A stretch of DNA of 64,000 bases from Shinella curvata (lineage in GTDB: Bacteria; Pseudomonadota; Alphaproteobacteria; Rhizobiales; Rhizobiaceae), in NCBI RefSeq assembly GCF_022899935.1, contig NZ_JALJCJ010000004.1, positions 310,001 to 374,000 on the forward strand. Direction: 5' to 3'. The position numbers and the translations under genes are program-made. The notes under the pieces are model-generated. The model was not told the origin of the DNA. It did no database searches and worked only from the letters and a program-made list of their open reading frames with translations. Every line of letters starts with the position of its first letter. Position 1 is the first letter of the stretch. Positions 26,606 to 35,597 of this stretch are shown here, in pieces.

Positions 26606-27373
26606 ATGACAGCGATCGATCTCAACAGCGATCTCGGTGAAAGCTATGGTGCCTGGCGCATGGGTGATGACGCGGCGATGCTCGCCGTCGTTTCCTCCGC
26701 CAACATCGCCTGCGGGTTCCATGCCGGTGATCCGGCCGGCATTTTCCGCACGGTGAAGGCTGCGGCCGCAAACGGCGTCGTCATCGGCGCCCACGTCTCC
26801 TACCCGGACCGCGTCGGCTTTGGTCGCCGCGATCTCGATGCCACGCCCGAGGAGCTGATCGCCGACGTGATCTACCAGATCGGCGCGATCAAGGGCGTTG
26901 CCGCCGCCGCTGGCACGACGGTGCGCTACGTCAAGCCGCACGGCGCGCTCTACAACCGCATCGCCTATGATGCGAAGCAGGGCCAGGCCGTCATCGACGG
27001 CATCAAGGCTATCGATCCCTCGCTGATCCTGATGGGCCTCGCCAATGCGCCCATCCTCGATCTCGCCCGCACGTCCGGCCTTGCCGTCGTCGCGGAAGCC
27101 TTTGCCGACCGGGCCTACACACCGAAGGGCGAACTCGTCTCGCGCCGCGAGGCCGGCTCCGTGCTGCATGACGAGAAGAAAATCGCCGATCGCATGGTGC
27201 AGCTCGCCCGCGAGGGCACGCTGGAGGCTATCGACGGCAGCACGATCCGCATCGAGGCGCAGTCGATCTGCGTGCATGGCGACAGCCCCGGTGCCGTTGC
27301 CATCGCCCAGGAAATCCGCCGCCGCTTCGAGGCGGAAGGTATTGCTATCCGCTCCTTCGCGAACAAGGTCTGA
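26606..27373 (+). CDS. pxpA: 5-oxoprolinase subunit A (LamB/YcsF family)
   Basis: 255 residues, full length. LamB/YcsF family with [18 protein letters not shown] at the N-terminus, [24 protein letters not shown] and [10 protein letters not shown], and a C-terminal [11 protein letters not shown]. PxpA acts with PxpB and PxpC in ATP-dependent opening of 5-oxoproline to glutamate. GAGGGAGGA precedes the ATG. Second gene of the operon. Confidence 0.93.
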   Translation: MTAIDLNSDLGESYGAWRMGDDAAMLAVVSSANIACGFHAGDPAGIFRTVKAAAANGVVIGAHVSYPDRVGFGRRDLDATPEELIADVIYQIGAIKGVAAAAGTTVRYVKPHGALYNRIAYDAKQGQAVIDGIKAIDPSLILMGLANAPILDLARTSGLAVVAEAFADRAYTPKGELVSRREAGSVLHDEKKIADRMVQLAREGTLEAIDGSTIRIEAQSICVHGDSPGAVAIAQEIRRRFEAEGIAIRSFANKV

Positions 27374-27382
27374 GGTGACGTC

Positions 27383-28192
27383 ATGACGCTGCCGACCGCC
27401 TATCTGGATCACGCCAACGCCACGGCCGCCCGTCAGGCGCGGGCGACCTACCGGGATGGGCTCGTCGCGCCGACCTCGGGCATCGCGCCGGGCTTCACCC
27501 AGGCCAATATGATCGTGCTGCCGCGCGACTGGGCCTTCGATTTCCTGCTCTATGCGCAGCGCAATCCCAAACCCTGCCCGGTGCTCGATGTTTCCGATCC
27601 GGGCTCGCCGACGACGCTTCTGGCGCCCGGTGCCGACCTGCGCACCGACCTGCCGCTCTATCGCATCTGGCGTGACGGCAAGCTTGCCGAGGAAACGCCT
27701 GACGCCACCGCCGCCTGGGCGGAGCGCGACGACCTCGTCGCCTTCCTGATCGGCTGCTCCTTCACCTTCGAGACGCCGATGGTCGAGGCGGGCATCGAGA
27801 TCCGCCACATGACGGACAAGAGCAATGTGCCGATGTACCTGACCAACACGGCCTGCCGCCCGGCGGGCCGGCTGAAGGGCAACATGGTGGTTTCCATGCG
27901 GCCGATCCCGGCCTCGCGCGTTGCCGATGCCGCCACGATTTCCGGCCGCTTCCCGGCCGTGCACGGCGCGCCCGTGCATGTGGGTTCGCCCGCGGATATC
28001 GGCATCGCCGACCTCGCAAAACCGGATTTCGGCGATGCGGTGCGCATCGAGCCGGGCGAAGTGCCGGTTTTCTGGGCCTGCGGCGTCACCCCGCAGGCGG
28101 CCGTGATGGCTTCGGGCGTGCCCTTCGCCATCACCCATGCGCCGGGCTACATGTTCATCACCGATATCCCCGATTCCGCCTATCACGCGTGA
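27383..28192 (+). CDS. YcsI-like putative hydro-lyase (DUF1445, D-glutamate cyclase-like)
   Basis: 269 residues. Member of the DUF1445/YcsI family: conserved [13 protein letters not shown] near residues 32-45, [10 protein letters not shown], and the C-terminal [10 protein letters not shown] with [13 protein letters not shown]. The mammalian relative DGLUCY interconverts D-glutamate and 5-oxo-D-proline, which fits neatly with a 5-oxoprolinase operon. GAGGTGA precedes the start. The bacterial function is not established by sequence alone. Confidence 0.83.
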   Translation: MTLPTAYLDHANATAARQARATYRDGLVAPTSGIAPGFTQANMIVLPRDWAFDFLLYAQRNPKPCPVLDVSDPGSPTTLLAPGADLRTDLPLYRIWRDGKLAEETPDATAAWAERDDLVAFLIGCSFTFETPMVEAGIEIRHMTDKSNVPMYLTNTACRPAGRLKGNMVVSMRPIPASRVADAATISGRFPAVHGAPVHVGSPADIGIADLAKPDFGDAVRIEPGEVPVFWACGVTPQAAVMASGVPFAITHAPGYMFITDIPDSAYHA

Positions 28193-28199
28193 GGCTTCG

Positions 28200-29792
28200 A
28201 TGCGTTTTCTACCCGTCAGCCTGACCACCATCCTCGTCGAGCTTGCCGATCTCGACGAGACGCTTGCCCTTTTCGCCTCGCTGCAGGCCGATCCGATCGA
28301 CGGCATCGCGGAAATGGTGCCGGCCGCCCGCACGCTGATGATCCGTTTTCGCCCGGAAAAGGTCTCGTCTTCGGATCTTGCGGCAGGCATCGCGACGCGC
28401 GATCTCTCGGCGAAAATCGCGCCCTCGGAGCATCTGGTGGAAATCCCCGTGCGCTATGACGGCGAGGATCTCGGCGATGTCGCCGAGCTGACCGGCCTCA
28501 GCGTCGAGGAGGTCATCCGCCGTCACACGGAAAGCGAATTCACAGTTGCCTTCTGCGGCTTCGCGCCCGGCTTCGGCTATCTCGTCGGCGGTGATACCGC
28601 ACTGCATGTGCCGCGCCGCAAAAGCCCGCGCACCCGTATTCCGGCCGGTTCCGTAGCACTGGCCGGTGCCTTCAGCGGTGTTTATCCGCAAAACAGCCCC
28701 GGCGGCTGGCAGATCATCGGCACCACGCCCGTCAAGATGTGGGATATCGACCGCGACCCCGGTGCGCTGTTCCAGCCCGGCTACCGCGTGCGTTTCTTCG
28801 ATATGGCGAAGGCGGGCAAGACCGTTAGCATCCCCGAACCGGCCGCCCGCGCGGAGCGCGCTGTCGCAGCCGACGACCCGCAGTTCAAGGTGTTTGCCGC
28901 ACCGATGCCTGCGGTCTTCCAGGATCTCGGCCGTTTCGGTCAGACGGGACAGGGCGTCTCCGCCTCCGGCGCGCTCGACCGTGGCGCCTTCAACGCCGCA
29001 AACCGTATCGTCGGCAACCCGGGCAACACGCCGGCTCTCGAATTGACCCTCGGCGGCTTCTCCTTCGAGAGCAATGCGCGCGCCGTGATCGGCCTTGCCG
29101 GCGCACCCTGTCCGGTGACGGTGCGCGATGCCGCCGGTCGCAATCGGGATTTTCAGACCTGGCAGCCGATCGCGCTGGAGCCCGGCGACGTCGTCACCAT
29201 CGGCCATCCGAAAACCGGCATGCGCGCGTATCTCGCCGTGCGCGGCGGGTTCGACGTTGCTTTGGTCCTCGGCAGTGCGGCGACCGACACACTCGCCGTT
29301 GTCGGCCCGGAGCCGGTCACATCGGGAACGGTGCTGGCGCTGAAAGGCCGCAATGAAGGGCTGACAAGCGTCTCCACCGATGAAATCCCAGCCTTCGATG
29401 CGCCGTCAGCAAGCGAGGTGGTGACGCTCGACGTAGTGCTTGGCCCGCGCACGGACTGGTTCACCGAGAAGGGCCTGGAAACGCTGACGAGCCAGCTCTG
29501 GCAGGTCACGCCGCAATCGAGCCGTGTCGGTATCCGCCTTGCCGGCGATGTGCCGCTGGAGCGCAAGGATAGTGCTGAGCTACCGAGCGAAGGCACGGCA
29601 ACGGGGGCGATCCAGGTGCCGCACAGCGGCCAGCCGGTGCTCTTCCTCGCCGACCATCCGCTGACCGGCGGCTATCCCGTCATCGGCGCGGTCGCCGAAT
29701 ACCATCTCGATCTGGCCGGCCAGATCCCCATCAACGCAAAGATCCGTTTCCGCCCGATCGGCCCCTTCGCCGATATCGCAGCAAGCCGCTAG
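28200..29792 (+). CDS. 5-oxoprolinase subunits B and C, fused (KipI-KipA / PxpB-PxpC)
   Basis: About 530 residues in one polypeptide. Residues ~1-215 are the KipI/PxpB part (FCGFAPGFGYLVGGD..., VPRRKSPRTRIPAGSVALAG, YPQNSPGGWQIIGTTP). Residues ~225-530 are the KipA/PxpC part (AVFQDLGRFGQTGQGVSASGALDRGAFNAANRIVGN, RAYLAVRGGFDV, HSGQPVLFLADHPLTGGYPVI). In Bacillus and E. coli these are two separate proteins. The true start is ATG 28200 just after the previous stop; the open frame reaching 28137 is not coding. The same two domains also occur inside urea carboxylase. Confidence 0.9.
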   Translation: MRFLPVSLTTILVELADLDETLALFASLQADPIDGIAEMVPAARTLMIRFRPEKVSSSDLAAGIATRDLSAKIAPSEHLVEIPVRYDGEDLGDVAELTGLSVEEVIRRHTESEFTVAFCGFAPGFGYLVGGDTALHVPRRKSPRTRIPAGSVALAGAFSGVYPQNSPGGWQIIGTTPVKMWDIDRDPGALFQPGYRVRFFDMAKAGKTVSIPEPAARAERAVAADDPQFKVFAAPMPAVFQDLGRFGQTGQGVSASGALDRGAFNAANRIVGNPGNTPALELTLGGFSFESNARAVIGLAGAPCPVTVRDAAGRNRDFQTWQPIALEPGDVVTIGHPKTGMRAYLAVRGGFDVALVLGSAATDTLAVVGPEPVTSGTVLALKGRNEGLTSVSTDEIPAFDAPSASEVVTLDVVLGPRTDWFTEKGLETLTSQLWQVTPQSSRVGIRLAGDVPLERKDSAELPSEGTATGAIQVPHSGQPVLFLADHPLTGGYPVIGAVAEYHLDLAGQIPINAKIRFRPIGPFADIAASR

Positions 29793-29801
29793 GAGAGCGC
29801 C

Positions 29802-31526
29802 ATGAAGAAAGTGCTGATTGCCAATCGTGGCGAAATCGCCGTGCGCATCCTGCGCGCCTGCCGGGACTATGGCCTGCAATCCGTCGCCGTCTATGCCGAT
29901 CCGGATGCCGATGCGCTCTTCGTGCGCCTGGCCGACGAAGCCTACGGCCTTGACGGTGTGCGCCCGGCGGAAACCTATCTCGATATCGACAAGCTGATCG
30001 CGATCGCCAAGCGCTCGGGTGCTGACGCGGTCCATCCGGGCTACGGCTTCCTGTCGGAAAACGCCCGCTTCGCCAAGGCGGTGCAGGAGGCCGGCCTGAC
30101 CTGGATCGGCCCCGATCCCGACGTCATCGTGGCGCTTGGCGACAAGGTCGAGGCGCGGCGCATCGCGCAGAGCGTCGGAGCACCGCTCGTGGCCGGCAGC
30201 GACGGTCCGGTTTCCTCGGCGGCGGAAGTGATTGCCTTTGCGGAACAACACGGTCTGCCGGTTGCCATCAAGGCCGCGCATGGCGGTGGCGGACGCGGCA
30301 TCAAGGTCGCGTGGAAAATGGAAGAGGTGGCCGATCTCTACGAGTCTGCCGTGCGTGAGGCGACCGTTGCCTTCGGCCGCGGTGAATGTTTCCTCGAACG
30401 GTTCCTGGATCGTCCGCGCCATATCGAGGCGCAGGTCATCGCCGACAAACACGGCAATGTACTGGTTCTCGGCACCCGCGACTGCTCCGCGCAGCGACGC
30501 AACCAGAAGCTCATCGAGGAGGCCCCGGCGCCCTTCCTCGCGCCTGAACAGCGCGAACGGATCCACGCCGCCGCCAAGGCGATCTGCGCGGCCGCCGGCT
30601 ATTCCGGTGCCGGCACGGTGGAATTCCTGCTCGGCGTCGACGGCACGATCTCGTTCCTCGAGGTCAACACCCGCCTGCAGGTGGAACATCCCGTCACCGA
30701 GGAAACGACGGGCATCGACCTCGTCATCGAGCAGTTCCGCGTCGCCGAAGGCCAGCGGCTGACGCTGCTCGAAACACCCGCGCCGCGCGGCCATTCGATC
30801 GAGTTCCGGATCAATGCGGAGGACCCCGGCCGAGGCTTCCTGCCGACGCCGGGCGCCATCACCGCCTTCGATCCGCCCTCCGGCCCCGGCGTGCGCCTCG
30901 ACAGCGGCGTCGTCACCGGCTCGACCATCCCCGGTGTCTACGATTCGCTGATGGCGAAGCTCATTGTGACCGGCGCCACCCGCGACGAGGCGCTGCGCCG
31001 CGCCCGCCGGGCGCTGAAGGAATTCCGCATCGAGGGTGTCGCGACGGTCCTGCCGTTCCATCGCGCGGCCATCGACACCGAGGATTTCATCGGGACCGAT
31101 GGATTCAAGGTGCACACTCGCTGGATTGAGACCGACTTCGCTGCGATGCCGGAGGCGGCGACCCGACCGGAGCCGGCGTTCGACCCGACGCTGATCCGCA
31201 CCCATCTCGAAATCGACGGCAAGCGGGTTTCGCTGGCGTTGCCGAGCCTGCTGCTGGCCGGCCTCGGCACAGCGGGGCAGGGCACGATATCGGTCGGCAG
31301 TGGCAAGCCCGTCGAGGATGGCATCGCCGCCCCGGTCTCAGGCACGCTGCAGGCCTTCAAGATCGCCGATGGTGCCATGGTTGCCGAGGGTGAGCTGGTC
31401 GCCGTCATGGAAGCGATGAAGATGGAGACGCAGGTGCTCGCCCCCAAGGCCGGCCGTCTGCGTCTGCGCGTCAAGGAAGGCGATTATCTTCAGGCCGGCG
31501 ATACCTTGATGGTCTTCGAGAGCTGA
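29802..31526 (+). CDS. Biotin carboxylase with C-terminal biotinyl (BCCP) domain
   Basis: 574 residues. N-terminal biotin carboxylase: [24 protein letters not shown]-grasp loop [14 protein letters not shown], catalytic [19 protein letters not shown] and [18 protein letters not shown]-terminal biotinyl domain with the biotin-attachment Lys in [11 protein letters not shown]. No carboxyltransferase domain is present in the polypeptide. Last gene of the operon, 9 bases after pxpBC. BC-BCCP plus KipI-KipA together contain the building blocks of urea carboxylase, so a biotin-dependent carboxylation step on a lactam-type substrate is possible. Alternative: a propionyl/acetyl-CoA carboxylase alpha subunit recruited here. 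Confidence 0.88.
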   Translation: MKKVLIANRGEIAVRILRACRDYGLQSVAVYADPDADALFVRLADEAYGLDGVRPAETYLDIDKLIAIAKRSGADAVHPGYGFLSENARFAKAVQEAGLTWIGPDPDVIVALGDKVEARRIAQSVGAPLVAGSDGPVSSAAEVIAFAEQHGLPVAIKAAHGGGGRGIKVAWKMEEVADLYESAVREATVAFGRGECFLERFLDRPRHIEAQVIADKHGNVLVLGTRDCSAQRRNQKLIEEAPAPFLAPEQRERIHAAAKAICAAAGYSGAGTVEFLLGVDGTISFLEVNTRLQVEHPVTEETTGIDLVIEQFRVAEGQRLTLLETPAPRGHSIEFRINAEDPGRGFLPTPGAITAFDPPSGPGVRLDSGVVTGSTIPGVYDSLMAKLIVTGATRDEALRRARRALKEFRIEGVATVLPFHRAAIDTEDFIGTDGFKVHTRWIETDFAAMPEAATRPEPAFDPTLIRTHLEIDGKRVSLALPSLLLAGLGTAGQGTISVGSGKPVEDGIAAPVSGTLQAFKIADGAMVAEGELVAVMEAMKMETQVLAPKAGRLRLRVKEGDYLQAGDTLMVFES

Positions 31527-31534
31527 GCGCCCAT

Positions 31535-31577
31535 CCCAAATGGGACATTGACCCAAACGGGCAGCACTTGCCTTAAT
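31535..31577 (+). promoter_or_regulatory. Promoter with paired CCCAAAYGGG sites upstream of agmatine deiminase
   Basis: CCCAAATGGG (31535-31544) and CCCAAACGGG (31552-31561), two near-identical dyads 17 bases apart. The second overlaps a TTGACC -35 (31548-31553); CTTAAT (31572-31577) 18 bases on is a candidate -10. The repeats are likely an operator for aguA and the next gene; the regulator is not known. Confidence 0.45.
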
Positions 31578-31605
31578 CCCCCCGGATTTTTCATCTGGGG
31601 GATAC

Positions 31606-32718
31606 ATGGTACGCACGCTTCAAAGCACGCCGAAGGCCGATGGTTTTCGCGCACCGGGAGAATTCGAGCCGAAGGCCGGCTGCTGGCTGATATGGCCGGA
31701 ACGGCCGGATACCTGGCGGCTCGGCGCTAAGCCCGCGCAGAAGCTCTTTGCACGGGTCGCGGCGGCGATTGCCGAAAGCGAACCGGTCACCATCGCCGTC
31801 TCCTCCCGCCAGTGGCTGAATGCCCGCGCCATGCTGCCGGAGCACGTGCGCCTCGTCGAAATGTCGACGGACGATTCCTGGCTGCGTGACAGCGGCCCGA
31901 ACTTCGTCATCAACGATCACGGTGCGGTGCGCGGCGTCGACTGGACCTTCAACGCCTATGGCGGCAATGACGGCGGCCTCTATGCGCCGTGGAACCTCGA
32001 CGATCTCGCCGCCCGCAAGGTGCTGGAAACCGAGAATATGGACCGCTACCGCTCGACGCTGATCGCCGAGGGCGGCGGCCTGCAATGCGACGGGCAGGGC
32101 ACGCTGATCACCACGGAACAGTGCCTTTTGAACCCCAATCGCAACGGCCATCTCGGCAAGGCCGAGGTGGAAAAGCAGCTGTCCGATTACCTCGGCCTCG
32201 AACACGTGATCTGGCTGCCGCGCGGCTTCTGCTTCGACGAGACGGACGGCCATGTCGACGACGTCTGCTGCTTCGTGCGGCCGGGCGTCGTGGCGATGAG
32301 CTGGACGGAGGACCGCGACGATCCGCAATACGATATCGTGCGTGAGGTGGAGGACGTCTTGCGTTCGGCCCGCGATGCGCGCGGCCGGTCGCTGGAGGTG
32401 CATCGCATCCTGCATCCCCGTCCGATCGAAATGACGGCGGAGGAGGCGGCGGGCGTCGATCAGGTCGACAGCACCTGGGCGCGTCCGGCCGGCAACCGCA
32501 TCGCGGCCACCTATATCAACTACTATCCCGGCAATTCCGCCGTCGTCGTGCCGCAGTTCGACGACGAGAAACTCGACCTTGCCGCCAAGGCCAAGCTCGC
32601 CGAACTCTTCCCCGAACACCGCATAACCGGCATCGAAAATTCCCGTGAAATCCTGCTCGGCGGCGGCAATGTCGCCTGCATCACCCTGCCGGTCTATGCT
32701 GGCCAGACGAAAGCCTGA
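31606..32718 (+). CDS. aguA: Agmatine deiminase
   Basis: 370 residues, peptidyl-arginine-deiminase fold. Hydrolyses agmatine to N-carbamoylputrescine and ammonia. Recognisable: EFEPKAGCWLIWPERPDTWRLG, DDSWLRDSGPNFV (Asp for guanidinium), NAYGG, DETDGHVDDVCCFV (catalytic His/Asp) and the C-terminal nucleophile loop ILLGGGNVACIT. In well-known AguA enzymes I recall this loop as GGGNxHCIT; here the residue before the Cys is Ala. Catalytic Cys is kept. GGGGGA precedes ATG 31606. Probably an operon with the polyamine-binding protein 10 bases downstream. Confidence 0.88.
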   Translation: MVRTLQSTPKADGFRAPGEFEPKAGCWLIWPERPDTWRLGAKPAQKLFARVAAAIAESEPVTIAVSSRQWLNARAMLPEHVRLVEMSTDDSWLRDSGPNFVINDHGAVRGVDWTFNAYGGNDGGLYAPWNLDDLAARKVLETENMDRYRSTLIAEGGGLQCDGQGTLITTEQCLLNPNRNGHLGKAEVEKQLSDYLGLEHVIWLPRGFCFDETDGHVDDVCCFVRPGVVAMSWTEDRDDPQYDIVREVEDVLRSARDARGRSLEVHRILHPRPIEMTAEEAAGVDQVDSTWARPAGNRIAATYINYYPGNSAVVVPQFDDEKLDLAAKAKLAELFPEHRITGIENSREILLGGGNVACITLPVYAGQTKA

Positions 32719-32728
32719 GGAGAAGACC

Positions 32729-33823
32729 ATGCGCAAGACAGCTCTCGTCTCGGCCCTCGCTCTGCTCGCTGCCATTGGCGGCGCGCAGGCGCAGGAGGAA
32801 AAGGTCGTCAATGTCTACAACTGGTCGGATTACATTGCGCCGGATACCGCGGAAAAGTTCGAGAGGGAAACCGGCATCCGCGTCGTCTATGACGTCTATG
32901 ACGGCAACGAGGTGCTGGAAACCAAGATGCTAACCGGCGGCTCGGGCTACGACGTCGTCTACCCCTCCGCCTATCCGTTCCTGAAGAACCAAGTGAAGGC
33001 CGGCGCCTTCCAGCCGCTCGACAAGGCGAAGCTCGGCAATATCGGTAAGCTCGATCCGCAGGCGCTGTCGCTGATTTCGGGCGCCGATCCCGACAACATC
33101 CACGCCGTGCCCTACATGTCCGTCACCGATGGCATCGGCTACAATATCGCGGCGGTGAAAGAGCGCATGCCGGACGCGCCGGTCGATAGCTTCGCCATGG
33201 TCTTCGACCCCGCGATCGTCGAGAAATTCGCCGATTGCGGTGTGGCCATGCTCGATGCGCCGGCCGAAATCATCCCGATGGCGATGAACTATCTCGGCAT
33301 CAATCCGCATTCGACGAACCCTGATGATATCGCCAAGGCGGAAGAGCTGCTCCTGAAGGTGCGCCCGCACATCCGCTACTTCCATTCCTCGCGTTATATC
33401 AACGACCTCGCCAATGGCGACATCTGTGTCGTGCTCGGCTGGTCAGGCGATATCCTGCAGGCCAAGGCGCGGGCAGCCGAAAGCGAGAAGAAGCTGGAGA
33501 TCGCCTATGCCATTCCGAAGGAGGGCACGCTGATCAACTTCGACACGATGGCCGTGCCGAAGGATGCGCCGCATCCGGAAAACGCGCTCGCCTGGATCGA
33601 TTTCAACATGCGGCCTGAGATCGCGGCGGCCAATTCCAGTTATGTCTCCTATGCCAATCCGATCCCGGAATCGCTACCGCTGATGGATCAGGCTGTTGCG
33701 AAGGATCCCGGCGTCTTCCCACCGGATGACGTCAAGGCAAAGCTCTTCGTGGTGGAAACGAGCGACGCGAAGCTGCTGCGGCTGCAAAACCGCCTGTGGA
33801 CGCGGGTCGTTTCAGGGCAGTGA
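32729..33823 (+). CDS. Polyamine ABC transporter, periplasmic binding protein (PotF/SpuD type)
   Basis: About 364 residues. Signal peptide MRKTALVSALALLAAIGGAQA, then the PotF-like mature start VVNVYNWSDYIAPDTAEKFERETGI with the conserved aromatic/Asp contacts for amines, GYDVVYPSA, VPYMSVTDGIGYN and VLGWSGDILQA. TGAGGAGAAG precedes ATG 32729. Together with agmatine deiminase it suggests uptake of agmatine or putrescine, but no permease or ATPase gene is adjacent, so it must borrow a membrane module from elsewhere. Its 3' end overlaps the convergent LuxR gene by 12 bases. Confidence 0.88.
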   Translation: MRKTALVSALALLAAIGGAQAQEEKVVNVYNWSDYIAPDTAEKFERETGIRVVYDVYDGNEVLETKMLTGGSGYDVVYPSAYPFLKNQVKAGAFQPLDKAKLGNIGKLDPQALSLISGADPDNIHAVPYMSVTDGIGYNIAAVKERMPDAPVDSFAMVFDPAIVEKFADCGVAMLDAPAEIIPMAMNYLGINPHSTNPDDIAKAEELLLKVRPHIRYFHSSRYINDLANGDICVVLGWSGDILQAKARAAESEKKLEIAYAIPKEGTLINFDTMAVPKDAPHPENALAWIDFNMRPEIAAANSSYVSYANPIPESLPLMDQAVAKDPGVFPPDDVKAKLFVVETSDAKLLRLQNRLWTRVVSGQ

Positions 33824-34573
33824 AAGCGGCGCGCGGCCGCCGTCGCGTGCGGCGGCCATCAGCTCGACCTGCGAGTGGATGCCGAGCTTGCGATAGACCG
33901 TCTTGATGTGGTTGCGCACCGTGCCGGGTGAGATGGAGAGGTCGCGCGAAATGGTTTTCGCGCAGCCACCATCGATGAGGAGGAGGGCGATCTGACGTTC
34001 CCTCGTGCTTAATTCGCCAAGCGAGAGTGGACTTCCCCCCGCCGGGCGCCATTGCCGCCACAGGCGCTCCAACACCAGGCGGGTGGCCTCGGCGGTGGCT
34101 TCAGCCATCGCCACATCCTCGGCGCCGAAGGGGCGGGCACCACGACGGCGCAGATAGGTGACGAAGCCCGCAGCATTGCGGTCGAAATTGAAGACGCCGG
34201 TGATCTCATCGAAACTGCCCGACGGTTCGTAGAAATCCCGGTAATAGGCGCTGGTGTGGAAGTCGCCCTTGTCGAGCGCGGAGAGCGGCAGCAGGAAATC
34301 CTGCTTTGAGCCGACGAACCGGCGGAAAAACGGATCCTGCTGGTATTTGCGCGTGTCGTAATTGTGGTTCCAGTGGTCCGGATCGCGCTCGTAAATGGTG
34401 ATCGAGGCGCTGTCGCGCAGATAGAGGCCGATATAGACCTGGTCGGAGGCGATGAGATCCCGCGCGCCAGCCGTGAAATGCGCCGAGATTTCTTCGGGCA
34501 AGGTGGCGCTGACGGCGGAAGCGATGCCGCTGCTCCAGCGCTGGAGCTGTTCGAAGGTAAGGTTCGGGCGCAT
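33812..34573 (-). CDS. LuxR-type transcriptional regulator
   Basis: 253 residues. C-terminal LuxR/GerE HTH (LSTRERQIALLLIDGGCAKTISRDL, SPGTVRNHIKTVYRKLGIHSQVELMA). The N-terminal ~170-residue domain has no receiver Asp; patches such as YDTRKYQQDPFFRRFV and GFVTYLRRRGARPFGAEDVAM recall the general layout of ligand-binding LuxR N-domains, but I cannot assign it as an acyl-homoserine-lactone domain. It follows nadE on the same strand after 40 bases and may be the last gene of that operon. No luxI-like synthase is present. Confidence 0.82.
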   Translation of the reverse strand: MRPNLTFEQLQRWSSGIASAVSATLPEEISAHFTAGARDLIASDQVYIGLYLRDSASITIYERDPDHWNHNYDTRKYQQDPFFRRFVGSKQDFLLPLSALDKGDFHTSAYYRDFYEPSGSFDEITGVFNFDRNAAGFVTYLRRRGARPFGAEDVAMAEATAEATRLVLERLWRQWRPAGGSPLSLGELSTRERQIALLLIDGGCAKTISRDLSISPGTVRNHIKTVYRKLGIHSQVELMAAARDGGRAPLSLP

Positions 34574-34613
34574 GGCGACAGGATAGACGGGGCGGCCGGG
34601 AATTCAAGCGGCC

Positions 34614-35597
34614 CTAGCCGATGGGCTCATCCATGACGAGCGGTGCGCAATGCAGGTAGCGGGCGACCTTGCGTTTGGCGGTTATGTCCGCCCAGACCAG
34701 CTCGACCTGGCTTGAACTGAGGCCCGTCGCCGCGGCAATCGTCTCGGCCGGCAGCCCGTGGTTCAGCCCGTAGAGGCAGATATCCATCTTGTCGTAGGGC
34801 AGGGCGAAGTAGAACTCCTCCTGCGTCTGCGGCAGGGAATAGGTGTCGGTCGTCGGCGGTCGTGAGAGGATTTCGGCTGGCACGCCGAGATGGGCCGCGA
34901 GCTGATAGACCTGCGACTTGTAGAGATGGGCGATCGGCTTGATATCGGCTGCGCCGTCGCCGTTCTTCACGAAGAAGCCCTGATCGTATTCCAGCCGGTT
35001 AGGTGTTCCCAGCACCGCGAAATTCAACCGGTCGGCATGGTAATATTCGAGCTGCTTGCGGCTGCGCTGCTTCATGTTCGTCGCCGCGACGATGCCGAGA
35101 TAGGCGCTGGCCGGCAGGCGTACCTTGCGCATCTCGCCGTCGGGCGTGCGCACGACGAGCGAGGAGATGTTGTAGCCGCCTGTCGTCATCGTGCTGTCGA
35201 AGACGATCTTCGACGCCCAGCCGTCGCCGTATTCGGGCACGGCCTCGCGGATGGCCGAGTCGCGGCGCGCGTAGCAGCCCATGGCGGCGAGTGCCGGGCC
35301 AATATCCTCAAGAGTGCTGTCGATGCCGAAGGTTTCGGCGACGGCACGGCCAAGCCGCAGGCTTTCCGGATCGGAATCGTTTTCCGGCATATAGAGGGCA
35401 AAGACGTTCTTCGCGCTGAGCGCCTTGGCGGCGAGCGCGGCGCACAGGCTGGAATCGATGCCGCCGGAGAGGCCGAGCACCAGTCCGCGCTTGCGCAGAT
35501 CGAGCCGCAGCTTCTCGCGCAGCCATTGCGAGATGCGCTCCACCTCGGCGGCGGGATCGAGCACGAGCGGGGCGAAGGCGGGGATATGGGACATCAT
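34614..35597 (-). CDS. NAD(+) synthetase-like amide ligase (NadE family, ammonia type)
   Basis: 327 residues, somewhat longer than ammonia-type NadE (~275). PP-loop ATPase motif VLGLSGGIDSSLCAALAAKAL, then NMKQRSRKQLEYYHADRLNFAVLGTPNRLEYDQGFFVKNGDGAADIKPIAHLYKSQV condensed in the NadE pattern (GTxNxxE-type and GD-D segments recognisable). No glutaminase domain, so ammonia must be free or supplied by a partner. ATG-ATG start overlaps the ligase stop. Being the last enzyme of an ACP-dependent operon, it may be a paralogue that amidates another carboxylate rather than the housekeeping NAD synthetase (inference). Confidence 0.8.
   Translation of the reverse strand: MMSHIPAFAPLVLDPAAEVERISQWLREKLRLDLRKRGLVLGLSGGIDSSLCAALAAKALSAKNVFALYMPENDSDPESLRLGRAVAETFGIDSTLEDIGPALAAMGCYARRDSAIREAVPEYGDGWASKIVFDSTMTTGGYNISSLVVRTPDGEMRKVRLPASAYLGIVAATNMKQRSRKQLEYYHADRLNFAVLGTPNRLEYDQGFFVKNGDGAADIKPIAHLYKSQVYQLAAHLGVPAEILSRPPTTDTYSLPQTQEEFYFALPYDKMDICLYGLNHGLPAETIAAATGLSSSQVELVWADITAKRKVARYLHCAPLVMDEPIG

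Noticed and set aside
25184-28390. 1068-codon minus-strand open frame opposite the oxoprolinase operon
   Set aside because: Spans several real + strand genes and the operator region; low-complexity Asp/Arg/His-rich translation without domains.
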